Part shown: in pieces, positions 25,575 to 35,979 of the stretch
Position numbering within the stretch: the first letter of the stretch is position 1
Layout of the letters: every line of letters begins with the position of its first letter
Notes under the pieces: generated by a model
The model's database searches: none
Seen by the model: the letters and a program-made list of their open reading frames with translations, nothing else
Told to the model about the DNA's origin: nothing
From: Parapedobacter sp035556095
GTDB taxonomy: Bacteria > Bacteroidota > Bacteroidia > Sphingobacteriales > Sphingobacteriaceae
Assembly (NCBI RefSeq): GCF_035556095.1
Contig: NZ_DATMFT010000016.1
Location: 62,001 to 126,000, forward strand
DNA length: 64,000 nt
Direction of reading: 5' to 3'
Made by a program: the position numbers and the translations under genes

Positions 25575-25590
25575 TGTTGTGTATACAAGT
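25575..25590. promoter_or_regulatory. GntR operator candidate 1 (gntR-proximal)
   Basis: TGTTGTGTATACAAGT. The core TTGTGTATACAA differs at one position from the perfect dyad TTGTATATACAA seen at other sites. It overlaps the predicted -33 region of gntR, consistent with autorepression. Confidence 0.65.
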
Positions 25591-25649
25591 TTAGCCGCTG
25601 CAGCGTTGTTGGTTCAAATAGCTTAATGTGTATAATTTGTTTTTTATGT

Positions 25650-25665
25650 ACTTGTATATACAAAT
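25650..25665. promoter_or_regulatory. GntR operator candidate 2 (middle)
   Basis: ACTTGTATATACAAAT has a perfect 12-bp core dyad. It lies between the divergent promoters in an AT-rich stretch, 75 bases from site 1 and 125 from site 3, so looping between dimers is possible. Confidence 0.65.
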
Positions 25666-25774
25666 ATTATTTTACTATTTGCAATTAAAACTATTTTAAT
25701 GTATTGATTAGTAGCATGATGATAAAAGTTTTATAACTTTTATCTATGTTGTATTTTTAAGATTTCTTATTTTT

Positions 25775-25790
25775 TCTTGTATATACAAGT
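25775..25790. promoter_or_regulatory. GntR operator candidate 3 (GH92 promoter)
   Basis: TCTTGTATATACAAGT contains the perfect dyad CTTGTATATACAAG. Its TTG (25777-25779) is 19 bases before a consensus -7 element, so the operator overlaps the -33 box. Bound regulator would block sigma-factor access. Confidence 0.75.
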
Positions 25791-25798
25791 TTAATTTA

Positions 25799-25806
25799 TA
25801 CCTTTG
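25799..25806 (+). promoter_or_regulatory. Predicted -7 promoter element of the GH92/Sus operon
   Basis: TACCTTTG matches TAnnTTTG, with TTG at 25777 as -33 (19-base spacer). The distance to the ATG at 25853 leaves a leader of about 40 bases. Confidence 0.65.
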
Positions 25807-25852
25807 TGTTAAGGTAAAGGAAAACCAATTTTATAACCTAATAAATGCGGAT

Positions 25853-28012
25853 ATGCGAAAATATTTAATCGTTGGCTTGCTTACCGGATGGCTTTGTGCG
25901 GGTTGCCATAACCCCGATGTAGGCAATGACGACGTGCTGACATACGTCGACCCTACAATCGGCGGTGTGGGCTTGATCTTGGAGCCAACGCGGCCCCTTG
26001 TGCACCTCCCTAATAGCATGTTGCGGGTGCACCCATTGAAAAAGGATGAGTTAGACGATCGGATATCGGGCTTCCCACTTACCGTTGTGTCCCATCGCAT
26101 CGGTTGGGCATTTTCTTTTCTGCCGGTATTCACAGCTGATAACCCTTGGCAGTCGAATATTGTTATACACCGTCAGGAAGCACACCCCTACAGTTACGAG
26201 GTGGTGGATGCAACTTCTTATAATAGCGTGGCGGTTGCGCCAAATGAAAAGAGCGGTGTCTTTCGGATCACGAATGCCGACCAGTCGAGGACACACCGAT
26301 TGCGGTTTTCGATTATTAATGCGACCGGGTTTGTGGAGTCGCCGAATGACCATGCCTTTTCAGGTGAAGAAGACTATAACGGGATGAAGGTGTATTTCTA
26401 TGGCACGGTTGACGGTACGGTAACGAAGGTGGAAACTGAGGGAGCCGACAGCCGAAAAAACTTAATGGCTACCGTCGAATCGGCGAATGGTGTGTTGGAA
26501 CTGCGATACGGTATTTCCTTCATCAGTGTCGACCAGGCAAAGACAAACCTGGAACAGGAAATCGGAGACCGCGATTTCGCTGCTACGAAGGCAGGGGCCA
26601 TGGATGTTTGGACGAAGGCACTATCCAAGATAAAGGTAAAAGGCAGCGATAAAGACAAGCGTGTGTTTTATACGGCCCTGTACCGCACCTTGGAGCGTAT
26701 GGTGGATATCAATGAGCATGGGCGCTATTACAGTGCGTTCGACTATCAGGTGCATGAATCGGACGAACCTTTCTATATGGACAATTGGGTATGGGATTCG
26801 TATATCGCCCACCATCCGCTGAATATGATACTGGACCCGGAAAAGGATCAGACCATGATTCGTTCTTACGTGGAGATGTATCGCCAAAACGGCTGGATGC
26901 CCTCGTTTGCGGTGGTTTTTGGCGACTGGCCAGCGATGGTGGGTAACCATGCATCTGCGTGGATGGCTGACGCATGGGCGAAAGGCTTGCGCGATTTTGA
27001 CGTAGCGACCGCTTATGAAGGTCTTCGCAAGAACTCGTTGGAAGCGACGCTGATTCCTTGGCGAAATGGTCCACCCAGTGAGCTGGATGATTTTTTCAAC
27101 GAACATGGCTATATGCCAGGGTTGGCTCCAGGAGAGCCGGAGACGGTCGACCGGGTTGATCCCAACTGGGAAAAGCGCCAGGCGGTGTCGGTGACACTGG
27201 AGAACAGCTTTAGTGATTGGTGTATCGCCCAACTCGCGGAACCCGCCGGACATGTCGATGAAAAAGAGCTTTTCTTGGACCGTTCCCAGTTTTACCGGAA
27301 TGTGTTCCGGGAAGACAAGGGCATGGTATGGCCAAAAAATGCGGCAGGTGAATGGATTGAGCCGTATAACCCGAGCCTTTCCGGCCGGGAGTACTTCACC
27401 GAGGTCAACGCGTATACTTACAACTGGCATGTGAAGCACGATTTAAATGGGCTATTTGCGCTTATGGGAGGGAAACAGGCTGCTGAGGCGAAGTTGGATC
27501 AGTTGTTCCGTGAGGACCTCGGCTTGTCCAAATGGAAATTCTGGGCAACCCAACCGGATGCTTCGGGGTTGGTGGGGCAGTTCGTCATGGGAAATGAACC
27601 CAGTTTACACATCCCATACCTGTATAACTACCTCGGTGCGCCCTGGAAAACGCAGAAGCGTATCCGTATGCTGTTAGATACATGGTTTACCGACAATGTA
27701 TTCGGAATGCCTGGTGATGAAGACGGCGGAGCGATGTCGGCCTGGGTGGTGTTTTCGATGATGGGCTTCCTTCAGGTAACCCCCGGCGTGCCTACTTACT
27801 CAATCGGCAGCCCATCGTTTGAAGAGGTTAGCATCCAGTTACCCAATGGCAATGAATTTAAGGTAGTAGCTAACAATAATTCGACGGAGAACGTGTACAT
27901 CCAGGAGGCGAAACTCAATGGCCAACCCTTGGATGAACTGTTTTTTACGCATGAGCAGCTGCTGGAAGGCGGTGTGCTGGAACTGGAGATGGGCGATAAA
28001 CCTAGGAAATAG
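25853..28012 (+). CDS. GH92 family glycosidase (alpha-mannosidase family), lipoprotein
   Basis: A 719-residue surface or periplasmic lipoprotein (lipobox CAGC). GH92 landmarks: VDPTIGG at the mature N-terminus, RTLERMVDINEHGRYY, DNWVWDSYIAHHPLNM, FTEVNAYTYNW with Glu517, GNEPSLHIPYLYNY (580-593) and GMPGDEDGGAMSAWVVFSMM with Asp622/Asp624. In characterised GH92 enzymes a Glu acts as general acid and an Asp pair as base, with calcium bound at the active site. GH92 enzymes release alpha-linked mannose by an inverting mechanism. The N-terminal domain (residues 30-90) is unlike the common form, so the linkage preference is unclear. First gene after the triple-operator region and promoter. Confidence 0.88.
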   Translation: MRKYLIVGLLTGWLCAGCHNPDVGNDDVLTYVDPTIGGVGLILEPTRPLVHLPNSMLRVHPLKKDELDDRISGFPLTVVSHRIGWAFSFLPVFTADNPWQSNIVIHRQEAHPYSYEVVDATSYNSVAVAPNEKSGVFRITNADQSRTHRLRFSIINATGFVESPNDHAFSGEEDYNGMKVYFYGTVDGTVTKVETEGADSRKNLMATVESANGVLELRYGISFISVDQAKTNLEQEIGDRDFAATKAGAMDVWTKALSKIKVKGSDKDKRVFYTALYRTLERMVDINEHGRYYSAFDYQVHESDEPFYMDNWVWDSYIAHHPLNMILDPEKDQTMIRSYVEMYRQNGWMPSFAVVFGDWPAMVGNHASAWMADAWAKGLRDFDVATAYEGLRKNSLEATLIPWRNGPPSELDDFFNEHGYMPGLAPGEPETVDRVDPNWEKRQAVSVTLENSFSDWCIAQLAEPAGHVDEKELFLDRSQFYRNVFREDKGMVWPKNAAGEWIEPYNPSLSGREYFTEVNAYTYNWHVKHDLNGLFALMGGKQAAEAKLDQLFREDLGLSKWKFWATQPDASGLVGQFVMGNEPSLHIPYLYNYLGAPWKTQKRIRMLLDTWFTDNVFGMPGDEDGGAMSAWVVFSMMGFLQVTPGVPTYSIGSPSFEEVSIQLPNGNEFKVVANNNSTENVYIQEAKLNGQPLDELFFTHEQLLEGGVLELEMGDKPRK

Positions 28013-28024
28013 CTAAGATCGTAC

Positions 28025-28047
28025 TAGCCTTTGCCGATTGAAGGCTA
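28025..28047 (+). terminator. Weak terminator-like hairpin after GH92
   Basis: TAGCCTT (28025-28031) pairs with AAGGCTA (28041-28047) around a 9-base loop, followed by TTTG but no long T-run. It may attenuate rather than end transcription before the SusC gene at 28193. Confidence 0.4.
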
Positions 28048-28192
28048 TTTGTAAACGCGTTTTTAATCAGTTCATATAGACCTAAGTGTAACTAAATGAG
28101 GGCAAAGACTTCAGTGTAATTCACGGAAAAAGTTTTTTGCTCCTCCAAAGAGATTAGGTGCCATATCACTAACGACCAAAATAACTATTATT

Positions 28193-31100
28193 ATGAAGCT
28201 AACCGCTATTTTATTGCTATTTTTTACATTTAAGGTAAGTGCGGATTGTTGCGCTATGAGTGCAATAGTCGGTGTGCCTTCAAGTTATGACCCTCCTGGC
28301 AATCCAATACCTCCTATTCAAATAAAAGGAAAGGTTGTGGATAGTGAAGGGAATCCGCTACAGGGTGTGTCTGTAAACGTGGTAGGTACTACGGTAGGAA
28401 GCACCACCAATAGTGAGGGATTTTATGTCATCAGTATCGTGGATAATTCGTCTGTTGTACTGGAGTTTTCCAGCGTAGGATTTCAACGAAAAAGTGTGAC
28501 AGTTGGAACCCAAACGGAGATCAATGTTACGCTGGAAGAAGATGTCGCGGGGCTGGAAGAGGTTGTGGTGGTGGGATATGGGACACAGAAGAAGTTAACG
28601 GTTACGGGTGCGATTTCGTCTGTAGGGTCGGCGGATCTGATCAAATCTCCAAATGCTAGTGTTGCGAATACGCTTGCCGGACGCGTTACCGGTTTGGCAA
28701 CGGTACAGTATTCAGGTCGTCCAGGAGGCGACGATCCTATAACTTATATCCGCGGAATCGGATCACTTACGTCAGCGGCTTCAGCACCGCTTACACTTGT
28801 AGATGGGGTAGAACGGCCGTTTACCCAATTAGACCCCAATGAAATTGAGTCGGTATCTGTATTGAAAGATGCGTCTGCTACCGCCGTGTTCGGTGTGCGG
28901 GGAGCCAATGGAGTAATCATCGTGACAACGAAGCGGGGAACCGAAGGGCCTGCCAAAATCAGCGTATCGGCTTCTGCTGGCCTTCAACAGCCATTGAGAC
29001 TTCCTGTTTTTGTAGACAGCTATACGCATGCAAAGATGTATACAGAAGCTCAACAAAATGACGATCCGAATGCAGTACTGAAGTTCAGCCCAGAGGCCCT
29101 GGAAGCATTCCGGACCAACTCGGATCCGATCATTTATCCAAATACCGATTGGGTGAATTATATATTGAAGCCTTCCGCATTTCAAACGCAAGAAAATGTC
29201 AATATTTCGGGCGGAACAAAGGCGGTCAGGTATTTTGTTTCACTGGGGTATCTCAAGCAAGACGGCCTGTTTAGGATATTTGACCTGCCGGATAATAATA
29301 ACTACAGTTATAACCGATATAACTACCGGGTAAATTTGGATATCGATGTAACTAAAACGACTACCCTTTCCTTAACAACCGGCGGAAGAAGTGAGTTTCG
29401 TAACGAGCCCTTGGCCGATGAGCCGCAATTCAGTATCTGGCGGAATATCTATTTTGCCCAGCCTTATAGAGGAATAGGGATTGTAGACGGAAAGCATATA
29501 CAAAGCGATCCCCGCTATATTTCAGGTGAAACACGTGATGCGCTTAACGGTTACTATGGGAAGGGTTTCCAAAATGCACTCACGAATCCGCTCAATTTTG
29601 ACTTGATGTTAAATCAGCAGCTGGACGCCCTCGTAAAGGGGCTTTCCTTCAAAGTTAAAGGTTCTTATAACGGAAGCTACTCTTTTACCAAAATCAGAAA
29701 CTCCAGTCGGGCAACGTACTTGGCCAGCTATTTACATGATTTAGATCCTACCGAACCGGATGATAAAACGGTTGTCTACCGGAAAATCGGGGAAGATGGG
29801 ACATTAGGTTATGCCGAGCGTTACGACAAAGCCCGGGATTGGTATTTCGAAACGGCTTTTTCTTATGACCGAATGTTTGAGGCACACCGCGTCACCGGAC
29901 TCTTGCTTTACAATCAGAGCAAAACGTTTTATCCGACGTCGAATGTGGATATCCCACGGGGATACGTTGGGCTTGTAGGACGGATAACCTACGACTATCA
30001 ATCAAAGTATCTGCTGGATTTAAATATGGGGTATAACGGTTCCGAAAATTTTGCTCCTGAAAGGCGATTTGGATTATTTCCAGCCATATCAGCAGGCTGG
30101 GTGGTTTCCGAAGAGAAATTTATGAAAGCGTATGCTCCGTTTATTGAGTACCTGAAAATAAGGGGTTCATACGGAGTTGTGGGTAATGATCGGATGGGGA
30201 ATAGCCGGTTCCTTTATTTACCGGACAGTTATTCGGCGAATTCGGGTGGCTATAGTTTCGGGGTCAATGTTCCCCAGAATCAGATCGGCGCATCGGAAGG
30301 CAAGGTTGGAAATCCGCTCGTCACATGGGAAAAGTCGAAGAAAAAGGACATTGGCCTGGATCTTACGATGCTGAATGGGAAAATTGCCGTCGTGGCGGAT
30401 TATTTCACTGAACATCGCGATAATATCCTTACGACACGTCAGACGGTTCCCGGCATTCTGGCTATTAACCTTCCAGCAGTAAATATCGGCGTCGTTGACA
30501 ATCATGGGTATGAATTACAAATAAAGTGGAGGGATAACATCGGTGCCTTTAACTACATGATTAGCCCGAATATGTCCTTCGCTAGAAACAAAATTGTTTT
30601 TATGGATGAGACACCGCAGCGGGAATCGTACCTTTTGCGCACGGGAAATCGCGTCAACCAACCATTCGGCTATGTGTTTGATGGCTTTTGGACCGAAACA
30701 GATGTGGCTAATATCGGCAATTTCCCAAATGCAAATTACGAGGCCAAACCGGGGGATTTACGGTATAAAGATCTGAATGGCGATGGGCAGATAAATGTTG
30801 ATGACCAGCGACCAATTGGCTTTCCGGACTATCCTGAATATGTTTTTGGATTAACGATCGAAATGCAGTATAAGGGATTTGATTTGCATATGATGTGGTC
30901 TGGAGCAACCAACGTATCAAGGGCATTTCAAGGGTCGTTCCAATTGCCGTTTGGGCCTACACATGGGTTCGGGCTTATGAAGTACATGGCCGATGGGCGG
31001 TGGACTCCGGAAACGGCTGCCTCGGCAACGTATCCGCGGATGACTTTCTTGGGAATCGAGAACAACATGAAATATAGTGATTATTGGTTGAAGGACGCTT

Positions 31101-31324
31101 CGTATGCAAGATTGAAAAACGTTGAACTCGGATACAGTTTTGATGCTGCCAAGCATATTTTGTTAAAGCGGCTCGGCATGTCGAGTTTACGTCTTTATGC
31201 CAATGGTTATAACCTGTTGACTTTTGACAATCTAGGACTCATAGACCCGGAATCTGTACCAACGGAAAATGCACAGTATCCGCTGATGAGAATATTCAAT
31301 TTTGGTTTAAACGTAACATTCTAA
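28193..31324 (+). CDS. susC: SusC/RagA-type TonB-linked outer membrane transporter
   Basis: A 1043-residue SusC. A short signal peptide (residues 1-18) precedes a carboxypeptidase-regulatory-like domain at about 44-120 (IKGKVVDSEGNPLQGVSVNV). Canonical SusC motifs follow: EEVVVVGYGTQKK, NTLAGRVTGL, YIRGIGSL and LKDASATAVFGVRGANGV, then a 22-strand barrel ending in FNFGLNVTF. It should transport the oligosaccharide released by the surface enzymes of this locus. It pairs with the SusD gene 20 bases downstream. The 180-bp gap before it contains a weak hairpin but no clear promoter. Confidence 0.95.
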   Translation: MKLTAILLLFFTFKVSADCCAMSAIVGVPSSYDPPGNPIPPIQIKGKVVDSEGNPLQGVSVNVVGTTVGSTTNSEGFYVISIVDNSSVVLEFSSVGFQRKSVTVGTQTEINVTLEEDVAGLEEVVVVGYGTQKKLTVTGAISSVGSADLIKSPNASVANTLAGRVTGLATVQYSGRPGGDDPITYIRGIGSLTSAASAPLTLVDGVERPFTQLDPNEIESVSVLKDASATAVFGVRGANGVIIVTTKRGTEGPAKISVSASAGLQQPLRLPVFVDSYTHAKMYTEAQQNDDPNAVLKFSPEALEAFRTNSDPIIYPNTDWVNYILKPSAFQTQENVNISGGTKAVRYFVSLGYLKQDGLFRIFDLPDNNNYSYNRYNYRVNLDIDVTKTTTLSLTTGGRSEFRNEPLADEPQFSIWRNIYFAQPYRGIGIVDGKHIQSDPRYISGETRDALNGYYGKGFQNALTNPLNFDLMLNQQLDALVKGLSFKVKGSYNGSYSFTKIRNSSRATYLASYLHDLDPTEPDDKTVVYRKIGEDGTLGYAERYDKARDWYFETAFSYDRMFEAHRVTGLLLYNQSKTFYPTSNVDIPRGYVGLVGRITYDYQSKYLLDLNMGYNGSENFAPERRFGLFPAISAGWVVSEEKFMKAYAPFIEYLKIRGSYGVVGNDRMGNSRFLYLPDSYSANSGGYSFGVNVPQNQIGASEGKVGNPLVTWEKSKKKDIGLDLTMLNGKIAVVADYFTEHRDNILTTRQTVPGILAINLPAVNIGVVDNHGYELQIKWRDNIGAFNYMISPNMSFARNKIVFMDETPQRESYLLRTGNRVNQPFGYVFDGFWTETDVANIGNFPNANYEAKPGDLRYKDLNGDGQINVDDQRPIGFPDYPEYVFGLTIEMQYKGFDLHMMWSGATNVSRAFQGSFQLPFGPTHGFGLMKYMADGRWTPETAASATYPRMTFLGIENNMKYSDYWLKDASYARLKNVELGYSFDAAKHILLKRLGMSSLRLYANGYNLLTFDNLGLIDPESVPTENAQYPLMRIFNFGLNVTF

Positions 31325-31344
31325 CATCATAAAATTTCAAGGTG

Positions 31345-33099
31345 ATGAAAAATATACTAATTATCTTTTTATGGCTACTGGCTTTCGCCATAGTGGGATG
31401 TGAGAAATTTAAAGTAGGTAACGACTTTCTTGAAAAACCACCCAGTGTGGATGTGACGAAGGATACCATTTTCTCTAACCTCGAATATGCTAACCGGTTT
31501 CTAACCGGAGCCTATGCAACGCTACACTATGGGTTATTGTATGATTTTTCGGCCAAAGGGATTGGTATGGATGCGGATATCTTAGAGTCGCTTACTGACA
31601 TTACGCAATCTTTCCGGTTGGATGGCGCTGTGTACCGTATTTATTATTCAGGGCAATACAGTGCGGGAACAGAAAATAACGCAACCGGTACCAAATATAG
31701 TTTTTTGCATGAAGATAGCTGGAAAGGCATCCGAATGGCTTACATTTTTCTGGAGAATATCGACCGTGTTCCCAACGTAAATGAGCAAACCAAGAAGCGG
31801 CTGAAAGCAGAAGCAAAAATGATTATAGCAATGCATTATGCTGATATGTATCGCCATTTCGGTGGACTCCCTTGGATTGATCACGCCATTGGAGTCAATG
31901 AAGACACTCATTTTCCACGGCTTACAAGCTTAGCCACAATGGATTCGATTATTAACATCATCGATGAGGCAACGCCTGATTTACCGTGGGTGCTAAACGA
32001 TATCAATAATGACGATGGCCGTTTTACACAAGCTTCTGCGCTTGGTCTGAAAGCGCGTATGCTGCTTTTTGGTGCAAGTCCGCTGTTTAATAGCGATACA
32101 CCATATCTCGACGGAGAAGCGTCGCAACAAAAGATGACTTGGCATGGGAATTATGACCAGAATCTGTGGAAGCGGGCGGCCAATGCGGCAGAAGAACTGA
32201 TTCAGAAAGTGGAAGCCCAGGGAGGGTATGAATTAGTCAAAACCGGCCATCCGAGACAGGATTTCCAGAAGGCTTACTATCAACGGGGAAATGGTGAAAT
32301 TTTGATTTCCACCAGGGTGCGATATCGAAATGAAGGCGACTACGACTACCTGGGTATGCAGGTAACGCGTATTCACGGTATAGGCTGTCCCACACAAGAA
32401 TATGTGAATATGTTCGGTATGGCCAATGGATTGCCGATTTCCGATCCGAATTCGGGATATGTGGAAGAGAATCCCTTTGTCAACCGCGATCCGAGGTTAT
32501 ATGAAACGGTGCTTACGAATGAAGATACGTACCAAGGGCGTACGGCACAGTTGTGGGTTGGCGGGATCGAGCGTCAATCCATCGGACAATCGATGGCAGC
32601 GACAGGCTACGACATGCGGAAATTCTTATTGGATTTTAATAGTGCTACGTCGTTTGGTTCTGTTGTGCAATTTCCTTACCTCCGCTTGGCTGAAATCTAT
32701 TTGACGTATGCGGAAGCGAGTAACCAATTAAACAACGGACCTACTCCAGAAGCCTATCGCTGTGTCAACGTTGTACGGAATCGGGTAGGACTTCCGGATT
32801 TGACTCCGAATCTGAATAAAGAACAATTTCACGAAGCGGTATTGATCGAACGCGCATGCGAATTTGGGTATGAGGAGGTTAGGTGGTTTGATCTGATCCG
32901 TTGGAAAAGGGCAGATGATTTCACGAAAAAACTGCATGGAATGAATATTTTTAAAGAAGGTGACGAATTTACGTATCAATTATTTGAACTACCTACACGG
33001 GCTTGGCAACGGTCTTGGTCGCCTAAATGGTATTTGAGTGCCTTCCCCCCAACGGAGGTAAATAAAGGTTATGGATTAGTTCAAAACCCTGGCTGGTGA
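31345..33099 (+). CDS. susD: SusD/RagB-type nutrient-binding lipoprotein
   Basis: A 584-residue lipoprotein (lipobox IVGC). SusD features: ANRFLTGAYATLHYGL, RLKAEAKMIIAMHYADMYRHFGGLPW, ALGLKARMLLFGASPLFNS, PYLRLAEIYLTYAEASNQL, YEEVRWFDLIRWKRADDF and the terminal QNPGW. ATG 31345 is chosen over the in-frame GTG three bases earlier. The final codons run directly into the leader of a second SusC gene, so this is the first half of a SusCD-SusCD tandem. Confidence 0.95.
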   Translation: MKNILIIFLWLLAFAIVGCEKFKVGNDFLEKPPSVDVTKDTIFSNLEYANRFLTGAYATLHYGLLYDFSAKGIGMDADILESLTDITQSFRLDGAVYRIYYSGQYSAGTENNATGTKYSFLHEDSWKGIRMAYIFLENIDRVPNVNEQTKKRLKAEAKMIIAMHYADMYRHFGGLPWIDHAIGVNEDTHFPRLTSLATMDSIINIIDEATPDLPWVLNDINNDDGRFTQASALGLKARMLLFGASPLFNSDTPYLDGEASQQKMTWHGNYDQNLWKRAANAAEELIQKVEAQGGYELVKTGHPRQDFQKAYYQRGNGEILISTRVRYRNEGDYDYLGMQVTRIHGIGCPTQEYVNMFGMANGLPISDPNSGYVEENPFVNRDPRLYETVLTNEDTYQGRTAQLWVGGIERQSIGQSMAATGYDMRKFLLDFNSATSFGSVVQFPYLRLAEIYLTYAEASNQLNNGPTPEAYRCVNVVRNRVGLPDLTPNLNKEQFHEAVLIERACEFGYEEVRWFDLIRWKRADDFTKKLHGMNIFKEGDEFTYQLFELPTRAWQRSWSPKWYLSAFPPTEVNKGYGLVQNPGW

Positions 33100-33119
33100 T
33101 ACTTAAAGTGGTTTTAACA

Positions 33120-35960
33120 ATGCAACTAAAACGTATAAAGATGACAAATAAATATATGGATCTCATATGTCTGTCGCTCACATTGTTATTCTTTCCCTTC
33201 ACGGGGCTTGCTCAACAGCAATCCGCTGGGCTGGCCATTGACAAGGTGGATAAGCCCGTTAGTGAAGAAAACGATGATGATGTGGTTCCGGTGGGTTTCG
33301 GTTCGACACGCAATAAAAATGAACTCACATCCGCGATAGGTATTGTACGGGCAGACGGGTTGTCAAATCGGATGACCATCAATCCGGCCAACGCCCTTTT
33401 CGGTAAGATAGCAGGTTTGGCGGTGATGCAAAACGGAGGAGCCAGTTGGGAGAACGACCCTCGGCTGATGATTAGGGGGATTGGAACCTTCGGCGATGCG
33501 TCTATTCTGATGCTGGTCGACGGCTACGAACGGCCTATTTCGTCACTTTCTCTTGGAGAAATTGAAAGTATAGCAATCCTAAAGGATGCGGCTGCACTCG
33601 CGATGTACGGTGTTCGTGGCGCAAATGGTGTGCTATTGGTGACTACAAAACGAGGGGATGCAAGGAAGAACAAAGTAGATATCTCGTATGAACAAGGTAT
33701 CACACAAGCGAGGCGCATACCTGATTTTTTAGATGGATACGGGTATGCAACTGCGATGAATGAAGCCAGGTTGAATGACGGCTTAACACCGCTTTATTCA
33801 CAACAAGCATTGGATGCCTTTCAATCTGGATCTTCACCCTATTTTTATCCGAATGTAAACTGGTTTGAGCAGGCATTCCGGGATTTTGGCAAAACCAATA
33901 ATTTCAAGGCTACCTTTCAGGGACAAACAGCTACAGCTAGTTATTTTGCCTTGTTGAATTACCAGTCTGATAATGGAATATTGGGGCCGGTAAATGAGAA
34001 CGAAGGATATAATACGCAGTTGAATTATGGTAAATTCAATTTCCGCTCAAATGTGGATGTGAATGTCACCAAATCAACCAAACTGAAGATTGGCTTAAGC
34101 GGTAACCTGCGGGAAACCAAAACGCCGGGTACTTCGGTTGCCGATATCATGTGGGCGCTATATAATACACCGTCAGCAGCTTATCCGGTAAAAACATACC
34201 ACAATATTTGGGGAGGTACTGCCAATTTTGCTAATAATCCGATTGCGCAGATTTCAGCCACGGGCTATCGGAATACGCAGATCCGCGAACTGCTGGCAGA
34301 CGGTAGCATCGAACAGAGACTTGATGCGCTATTACCCGGCTTGGCAGTAGAAGCTGCCGTTGCTTTTGATAATTCTGCCACCTATTCGGAAGGTAAAGTC
34401 AAACAATACGAATACCAGTCGATATCACTAACTGAAAACAATGGGGCGCTGGATTCTGTTGAAACGGACTATGGACAAGATACAGAATTGAATTACTACC
34501 ATAACCTTGCAAACCAATGGAACCATGCAACGGTTCAAGGAAAATTGAAATACGACAAAGAATGGGGCAATCAAAGCGTCAACTCTATCCTATTGTATCA
34601 GCAGGATAAGCTGCTTAGAAACGGCCAATCTAATACCTATATTCATCAGTTGGTCGCAGGTAATCTGCATTATGCAAACAGTTTGAAGTATTTTGCCGAT
34701 TTATCGCTTTCCTACAGTGGAACAAATGTATTGCCGAAAGGGAGTCGATTTGGCTTCTTCCCCGCTTTGTCGGTTGGATGGAAAATAGCTGAGGAATCAT
34801 GGTTCTCTAAAAGGGTGGTTAATGACCTTAAATTACGGGCTTCCTGGGGAATAACCGGTAATGATTTGATACCGCAAAATCTTTCAGAAGTCCAATTTAA
34901 TGGATCTACACCGTATTTTTATACGGGTAACAATAATATTTCCGGGGGACTGCAAGAAGGTAGACTGCCATCGACCGGCTTAACCTATGAATCCTCCACC
35001 AAGTATAATCTCGGCATAGATGTATCTGTGCTGGAGATGATCGATTTGAATGTCGATGTTTTCTATGACCATCGGACAAATATATTGGTTGAATCTGATG
35101 GGTTGGTTTCCAATGTGCTTGGAGCTGCTAAGCCACTGCTAAGTGAGGGCATTGTAAATAACAAAGGCTTTGAAGCGGAGCTTAAATTTTACAATAATGA
35201 AGGTTCCTTCACTTATTACATCGACGGGCAGTTTGCGTATGTCCGCAATAAGATCGAACAAATGGGCGAGGCCTTTCAACCTTTTAATTACCTATCAAGA
35301 ACAGGAAGAAGTATTGGACAGGCTTTTGGTCTGGAAGCGATCGGGTTTTTCAAAGACCAGACAGATATAGAAAATAGCCCAACGCAGACATTTTCATCTG
35401 TAAAACCAGGAGACATAAAATATAGGGATCAGAACAATGACGGTATTATCAACGCCTATGATGAAAAGGCGTTAGGGTTTAATACGGTCAATCCTGAAAT
35501 GTATTATGCGGCATCCTTTGGGGTGACATATAAAGGAATCGGACTGGATGTGATGTTCCAAGGCGTTGCTAACAGAACGCTTTATTTGAGCGCACAAAGT
35601 GTTTTCTGGCCCCTGATTGGAAACAGCAGCATAACCGATTTTTCAGCAAACAGATGGACCCCGGCGACGTCAGAAACGGCAACGTTGCCGCGACTGACTA
35701 CGTTGAGCAATGATAATAATTATCGCCCTAATAGTATCTGGCTGGTCGATGGCTCTTACCTTAAATTAAGATCCGTCATGCTTCACTATAGCCTTCCTCA
35801 ACAAGTGACTTCGAAGCTTAGGCTGTCAAATATCCGAGTGATAATGAGGGGAATGGATTTATTTTCTATTGATAATATCGATGCGGTGGATCCGGAGGCT
35901 ATTGGATTTACATATCCTACGTATGCAACTTATAGCTTAGGTGTGCAAATTGGTTTTTAG
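33120..35960 (+). CDS. susC: SusC-type TonB-linked outer membrane transporter lacking the usual N-terminal domain
   Basis: A 946-residue SusC, about 100 residues shorter than its neighbour. After the signal peptide (cleavage after FTGLAQ) there is no carboxypeptidase-regulatory domain; the protein goes almost directly to a degenerate junction (DDVVPVGFGSTRNKNELT) and the plug (ALFGKIAGLAVM, LMIRGIGTFG, LKDAAALAMYGVRGANG). The barrel ends in TYSLGVQIGF. TonB interaction may therefore differ from classical SusC. Start: ATG 33120, or ATG 33141, which leaves a shorter signal peptide; the frame is open from 33096. Its SusD follows after 19 bases. Confidence 0.92.
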   Translation: MQLKRIKMTNKYMDLICLSLTLLFFPFTGLAQQQSAGLAIDKVDKPVSEENDDDVVPVGFGSTRNKNELTSAIGIVRADGLSNRMTINPANALFGKIAGLAVMQNGGASWENDPRLMIRGIGTFGDASILMLVDGYERPISSLSLGEIESIAILKDAAALAMYGVRGANGVLLVTTKRGDARKNKVDISYEQGITQARRIPDFLDGYGYATAMNEARLNDGLTPLYSQQALDAFQSGSSPYFYPNVNWFEQAFRDFGKTNNFKATFQGQTATASYFALLNYQSDNGILGPVNENEGYNTQLNYGKFNFRSNVDVNVTKSTKLKIGLSGNLRETKTPGTSVADIMWALYNTPSAAYPVKTYHNIWGGTANFANNPIAQISATGYRNTQIRELLADGSIEQRLDALLPGLAVEAAVAFDNSATYSEGKVKQYEYQSISLTENNGALDSVETDYGQDTELNYYHNLANQWNHATVQGKLKYDKEWGNQSVNSILLYQQDKLLRNGQSNTYIHQLVAGNLHYANSLKYFADLSLSYSGTNVLPKGSRFGFFPALSVGWKIAEESWFSKRVVNDLKLRASWGITGNDLIPQNLSEVQFNGSTPYFYTGNNNISGGLQEGRLPSTGLTYESSTKYNLGIDVSVLEMIDLNVDVFYDHRTNILVESDGLVSNVLGAAKPLLSEGIVNNKGFEAELKFYNNEGSFTYYIDGQFAYVRNKIEQMGEAFQPFNYLSRTGRSIGQAFGLEAIGFFKDQTDIENSPTQTFSSVKPGDIKYRDQNNDGIINAYDEKALGFNTVNPEMYYAASFGVTYKGIGLDVMFQGVANRTLYLSAQSVFWPLIGNSSITDFSANRWTPATSETATLPRLTTLSNDNNYRPNSIWLVDGSYLKLRSVMLHYSLPQQVTSKLRLSNIRVIMRGMDLFSIDNIDAVDPEAIGFTYPTYATYSLGVQIGF

Positions 35961-35979
35961 GCTATTAAAATAGATTGTT

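Noticed and set aside
26621..27439. 272-codon minus-strand frame
   Set aside because: Antisense to the conserved catalytic part of the first GH92 gene; a codon-bias shadow.
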